A DNA stretch of 64,000 nucleotides from Polymorphum gilvum SL003B-26A1 (GTDB lineage Bacteria; Pseudomonadota; Alphaproteobacteria; Rhizobiales; Stappiaceae), in assembly GCF_000192745.1 (NCBI RefSeq), contig NC_015259.1, forward strand, positions 4,107,001 through 4,171,000, in the 5' to 3' direction. Every line of letters starts with the position of its first letter. Position 1 is the stretch's first letter. The position numbers were made by a program, and so were the translations under genes. The notes under the pieces are model-generated. The model saw nothing but the letters and a program-made list of their open reading frames with translations. It was not told the origin of the DNA and did not search any database. Below are positions 61,379 to 64,000 of this stretch, one piece after another.

Positions 61379-62107
61379 TCAAACCCGTTCGAGCGCGCGG
61401 CGCATCTCGTGAACCTTGCCAGGAACCTCCTGCGCCTGAGCCTTGAGCATGTAGCCGATGTAGCGCTTGGATTCGATCGGATCGTAGCCGAGCCGCATCT
61501 TCAGCTTCTTGCGCAGCTTGGAGACATGGCTCTCGACGACGCACTCGTCGACTTCCTCGTTCATCAGGCCATAGACCGCGTTGTAGATCTGTGTCTTGGT
61601 GACCCTGCGGCCATGGTTCCTCGCCATATATTCCAGGATCCGGCGCTCGCGGCGGGGCAGTTCGAACACTTCGCCGCCAACGATGGGGTCGCGGCCGTCG
61701 AAGAAGACGCGAATGCGGCCGACGTCGAGATTGTCGGCCTCGGCCATGGTCCGGCGCCGGATGGCGCCAACACGGGCCAGGATCTCGCGGACATGGACCG
61801 GCTTGCGCAGAACGTCGTCGACGCCACAGGCGAACAGGTCGAGCGTCTGCTCGAGGCACGGCTTTTCCTCAAGGGCGATGATCGGCGTCTGGCCGCAGCG
61901 CGTGCGTATGATCGGCGGGAACCCCGGCCGCTCCTCGCAATCGCCAAGCAGAACCGCCTCGACCGAGGCCAGGTCGTCTTCGGAGGCCGCATTGATCCAT
62001 TCGGCCAGTTCGGATGGCAGAAGCGCCATGCAGGCAAAGCCTTCGCGCTCAAATCCTGACGTGTAGCCGGAGGTCACGATCTCCCGGTCGTCCACGATTA
62101 CAAACAT
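61379..62107 (-). CDS. ftcR: FtcR-like flagellar OmpR-type response regulator
   Basis: The 242-residue protein begins MFVIVDDREIVTSGYTSGFEREGF, close to FtcR/Rem flagellar regulators of Brucella and Sinorhizobium. A C-terminal OmpR/PhoB winged helix follows (ELPRRERRILEYMARNHGR, then ESHVSKLRKKLKMRLGYDPI). In the receiver the acidic pair Asp6-Asp7 and the Lys in LRKPVH are present, but strand 3 reads VEAVLLGDCEE, so the usual phospho-Asp position holds Gly with Asp one place later. The fliI gene lies upstream on the same strand, supporting a flagellar role. Confidence 0.85.
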   Translation of the reverse strand: MFVIVDDREIVTSGYTSGFEREGFACMALLPSELAEWINAASEDDLASVEAVLLGDCEERPGFPPIIRTRCGQTPIIALEEKPCLEQTLDLFACGVDDVLRKPVHVREILARVGAIRRRTMAEADNLDVGRIRVFFDGRDPIVGGEVFELPRRERRILEYMARNHGRRVTKTQIYNAVYGLMNEEVDECVVESHVSKLRKKLKMRLGYDPIESKRYIGYMLKAQAQEVPGKVHEMRRALERV

Positions 62108-62420
62108 AGTGCTCAGCCCCCAAATGCTTCTGCACCATACGTATTTCCACAATTCGCGCCCGTCAAACATGACCTTGGGTCACTTCCGGCGCCAATTGTA
62201 ATCCTGGTTTTTGGCTGCTTAGTCGGGAGAGCAAACACTAAATCAAATTATAGTATGTCTCATAATCCTATAAATTCGCGAAAATCCTGTCGATGCAGTT
62301 AAAGGAATTCATAACAAAATGGATCTGTAAAATAAACGAAGCATGCCTTACGCGGTCGCAAGGCGCAACGATCGGAAACAAGCCGTCGGCGCCGTATCCC
62401 CAATTCCGGCAAGTCTGGTA
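62108..62420. other. AT-rich non-coding region upstream of ftcR
   Basis: I see no gene in these 313 bases. Composition drops sharply to AT-rich between about 62205 and 62345 (for example TAAATCAAATTATAGTATG), unlike the rest of the window, which suits a promoter region for ftcR. No clear -35/-10 pair can be fixed by eye. The right end is the IS insertion site. Confidence 0.5.
62414..62420. repeat. Target-site duplication, left copy
   Basis: TCTGGTA directly abuts the left inverted repeat of the insertion sequence and is repeated exactly at 63525-63531. Confidence 0.85.
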
Positions 62421-63524
62421 TGTCCACTTAACCTTCTTGGCTAACGAATGACATGACGGTTTCGACAGGCCGTCTGCCTTGGTTGCGGTAGCCCAGATGC
62501 GGGCGCTCTGTGTTGTAGTGGACGAGCCAGGCGTCGAGATCGGCCTGCAGGGCTTCGACGGTCTCGTAGAAAGTCTCGCGCATCTTCACCCGGAAGAACT
62601 CGTCCAGCACCGTGCCGTTGAAGCGCTCGACGAAGCCGTTGGTCTTTGGCGTCTTCACCTTCGTGCGGCGGTGCTCGATGCCATTGAGGTCGAGATAGAG
62701 CTCGTAAGGATGCCGGTCCGTCCCGCAGAACTCGCGGCCATTGTCGGTCAGCACGGCTTTCACCGGCAAATCGAGATGGCGGTAGAAGGGCAGCACGTCG
62801 TTGTGCAGTACTGCGACCGCCGCCTCGGGCTGCTTGGAGACGTGCAGGAAGCCGAAGGCGTAGCTGCCGAAGGTATCGACCACGGCGTGCAGATAGACCT
62901 TGCCGACGCCCTTGAGACTGCCCACGAAGAACGTGTCGGCCGACAGGAGCTCGCCCGGCGCGCTTGATTCCACGTGCCTTTCCCGGAAGCAGGGGTTCAG
63001 CTTCTCCAGGAAGGCGGCCTGTTCGGGCGTGATCTCGATGGCCGTCTCGGCGTTCTGTGCCTCCAGCGCCAGCCAGCGCTCGACCTTGGTGCCGAGGCCG
63101 CTTTCGTTGAGGATCTTCTGGATGGTGATCGACGACACCCGGACACCTTCCAGCGCCAGCATCGCCTCGTGCCGATTACAGCCATAGGCGGGATGCGCCA
63201 GCGCAAGCTCCTTGATCCTGTCCACCACCTCGGGCGCCGTCGTCTGCGGATGGCTCTTGTGGATCGGCGGCAGGTCCTTCAGCCCGTCGAACCCTTGCGT
63301 CTGAAACCGGCGCTTCCACTCGTAGAAGCTGGTCCGGTCCATGCCTCGCTGACGGCAGGCCTCGGCGACGTTGCCGAGTTCCCTCGCCAGCTCAAGCACG
63401 CTCAAACGCTGCTGCGCCACCTTGCTGGCGGCATCACGAGGCGAGGCCTGCCTTGCTGTTGATGATTGTCCCATGGGATCTTCCTCCTTTCCAACGATAG
63501 CACGGAAAGAAGGTTAAGTGCACA
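62421..63524 (-). mobile_element. IS481-type insertion sequence, complete
   Basis: The 1104-bp element is bounded by inverted repeats TGTCCACTTAACCTTCTT (62421-62438) and, read inwards from the right, TGTGCACTTAACCTTCTT (63507-63524), which differ at one base. Both begin TGT, as in the IS481 family. A 7-bp duplication TCTGGTA flanks it. One intact transposase gene fills the element, so it may be active. It lies between the fliI and ftcR genes. Confidence 0.93.
62428..63474 (-). CDS. IS481-family transposase
   Basis: The 348-residue DDE transposase has an N-terminal helix-turn-helix (LSVLELARELGNVAEACRQRGMDRTSFYEWKRRF), a second one around HPAYGCNRHEAMLALEG, and an rve core with Asp in LLSADTFFVG, Asp in VLTDNGREFCG and Glu in TNGFVERFNGTVLDEFF, then YNTERPHLGYRNQGRRP. 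Single frame, no frameshift. The stop lies within a few bases of the left inverted repeat. Confidence 0.93.
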   Translation of the reverse strand: MGQSSTARQASPRDAASKVAQQRLSVLELARELGNVAEACRQRGMDRTSFYEWKRRFQTQGFDGLKDLPPIHKSHPQTTAPEVVDRIKELALAHPAYGCNRHEAMLALEGVRVSSITIQKILNESGLGTKVERWLALEAQNAETAIEITPEQAAFLEKLNPCFRERHVESSAPGELLSADTFFVGSLKGVGKVYLHAVVDTFGSYAFGFLHVSKQPEAAVAVLHNDVLPFYRHLDLPVKAVLTDNGREFCGTDRHPYELYLDLNGIEHRRTKVKTPKTNGFVERFNGTVLDEFFRVKMRETFYETVEALQADLDAWLVHYNTERPHLGYRNQGRRPVETVMSFVSQEG

Positions 63525-63531
63525 TCTGGTA
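63525..63531. repeat. Target-site duplication, right copy
   Basis: TCTGGTA directly follows the right inverted repeat and equals the copy at 62414-62420. The adjoining bases differ, so the duplication is 7 bp. Confidence 0.85.
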
Positions 63532-63620
63532 AACGGGATCTTGACGCCGCCGGGCACCCTCCGGTGCTGGCCCATGTCAGTCTCACATCGGGCCGACATG
63601 ACTCCGGCATCCCTCCGACA

Positions 63621-64000
63621 TCACGCCGACAGCGCCCGCGCCAGATCGGCAAACGGATCGCCCACCTGTGCCGATCTCGCGTCCTGCCGTAGGGCCTCGT
63701 AGATCCTCGGCACAAGGGTGCAGGCCTTGTCCAGGGCAGGATCGCTGCCGGGCTGGTAGCCGCCCATGAGTCGCAGGTCGCGCGTGTCCTCGAAGCGCGA
63801 GATCATCGCCTTGAGCCGGAGGATCAGTTCGCGTTCCTCCGCGCTCCACGCGTGCTGCGACAGGCGCGACACGGACTTCAGCACATCCACGGCCGGGTAG
63901 CGGCCGGCGTCGGCGATCGATCGGTCGAGCACGATGTGGCCGTCGAGCACGCCGCGCAGGGTATCGGCGACCGGATCGTTGTGGTCGTCGCCGTCGACCA
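63621..64000 (-). CDS. fliI: Flagellar export ATPase FliI, C-terminal part (5' end off window)
   Basis: The open frame continues beyond the right edge; about 126 C-terminal residues are visible. They read (V)GDDHNDPVADTLRG, LDGHIVLDRSIADAGRYPAV and DVLKSVSRL, the conserved C-terminal region of FliI after the ATP site, then a helical tail ending FADLARALSA. FliI is the ATPase of the flagellar type III export apparatus at the inner membrane. An internal GTG could be mistaken for a start, but the FliI match continues upstream of it. Confidence 0.88.
   Translation of the reverse strand, partial: VDGDDHNDPVADTLRGVLDGHIVLDRSIADAGRYPAVDVLKSVSRLSQHAWSAEERELILRLKAMISRFEDTRDLRLMGGYQPGSDPALDKACTLVPRIYEALRQDARSAQVGDPFADLARALSA

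Noticed and set aside
1-64000. CRISPR arrays, tRNA or rRNA genes, riboswitches, phage genes
   Set aside because: No regularly spaced short repeats, cloverleaf-like sequences, rRNA motifs or phage structural genes were recognised on either strand by eye.

Overview
This is a high-GC window with tightly packed, ATGA-overlapping operons. It most likely comes from an alphaproteobacterium of the Hyphomicrobiales (Rhizobiales). The main clues are an FtcR-type flagellar response regulator next to the 3' end of fliI, several full ABC-transporter catabolic operons, and palindromic intergenic repeats. No species is named because no rRNA or other strong marker is present. No tRNA, rRNA or CRISPR array was seen.

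Layout. (1) 1-7304 is a copper-handling island. It holds a DUF305/beta-propeller protein cut by the window edge, two small Cys-rich secreted proteins, a DUF411 protein, a Cu+ P-type ATPase behind a CueR-type operator, a Met-rich multicopper oxidase and a membrane-anchored cytochrome c. A DDE transposase (7437-8504) and about 0.85 kb without a convincing gene separate it from what follows. (2) 9350-22044 is a complete alicyclic-acid (cyclohexanecarboxylate-type) cluster: badK, an acyl-CoA dehydrogenase, badR, badH, badI, a HAAT-family ABC transporter, an AliB-like dehydrogenase, aliA and an extra SDR. Three copies of one AT-rich motif, AAGTAAATAkATTkAyATA, sit in its control regions and are probably BadR operators. 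(3) 22070-31911 is a sigma-54-controlled unit: a peptide-type ABC transporter, a C45-type Ntn hydrolase, a sensorless sigma-54 activator, and an AtuA-like/DUF4387 pair. Both transcription units have a canonical GG-N10-GC promoter preceded by a pair of related palindromes, and a strong terminator closes the unit.

(4) 32202-39577 holds an FAH-family hydrolase convergent with a three-gene transglutaminase / circularly permuted ATP-grasp / DUF2126 operon. (5) 39665-54347 is a long minus-strand operon: ABC transporter, aconitase-type hydratase (two subunits), ICL/PEP-mutase lyase, HyuB/HyuA-type ATP-dependent ring opener, a Cys-less isochorismatase-like hydrolase and a flavoprotein. A GntR/UTRA regulator shares a divergent, palindrome-bearing promoter with a tautomerase-SnoaL fusion. 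Together these enzymes could degrade a cyclic imide or lactam through a substituted maleate/malate to two small acids. That route is an inference. (6) 54617-61277 matches the ydcSTUV-patD arrangement for putrescine uptake and gamma-aminobutyraldehyde oxidation, with a LysR regulator upstream. (7) 61379-64000 is a flagellar edge (ftcR, fliI) split by a full-length IS481-type element with clear inverted repeats and a 7-bp target duplication.

The strongest candidates for undescribed biology are the sigma-54 peptide/AtuA-like unit (3) and the imide/maleate-type operon (5).
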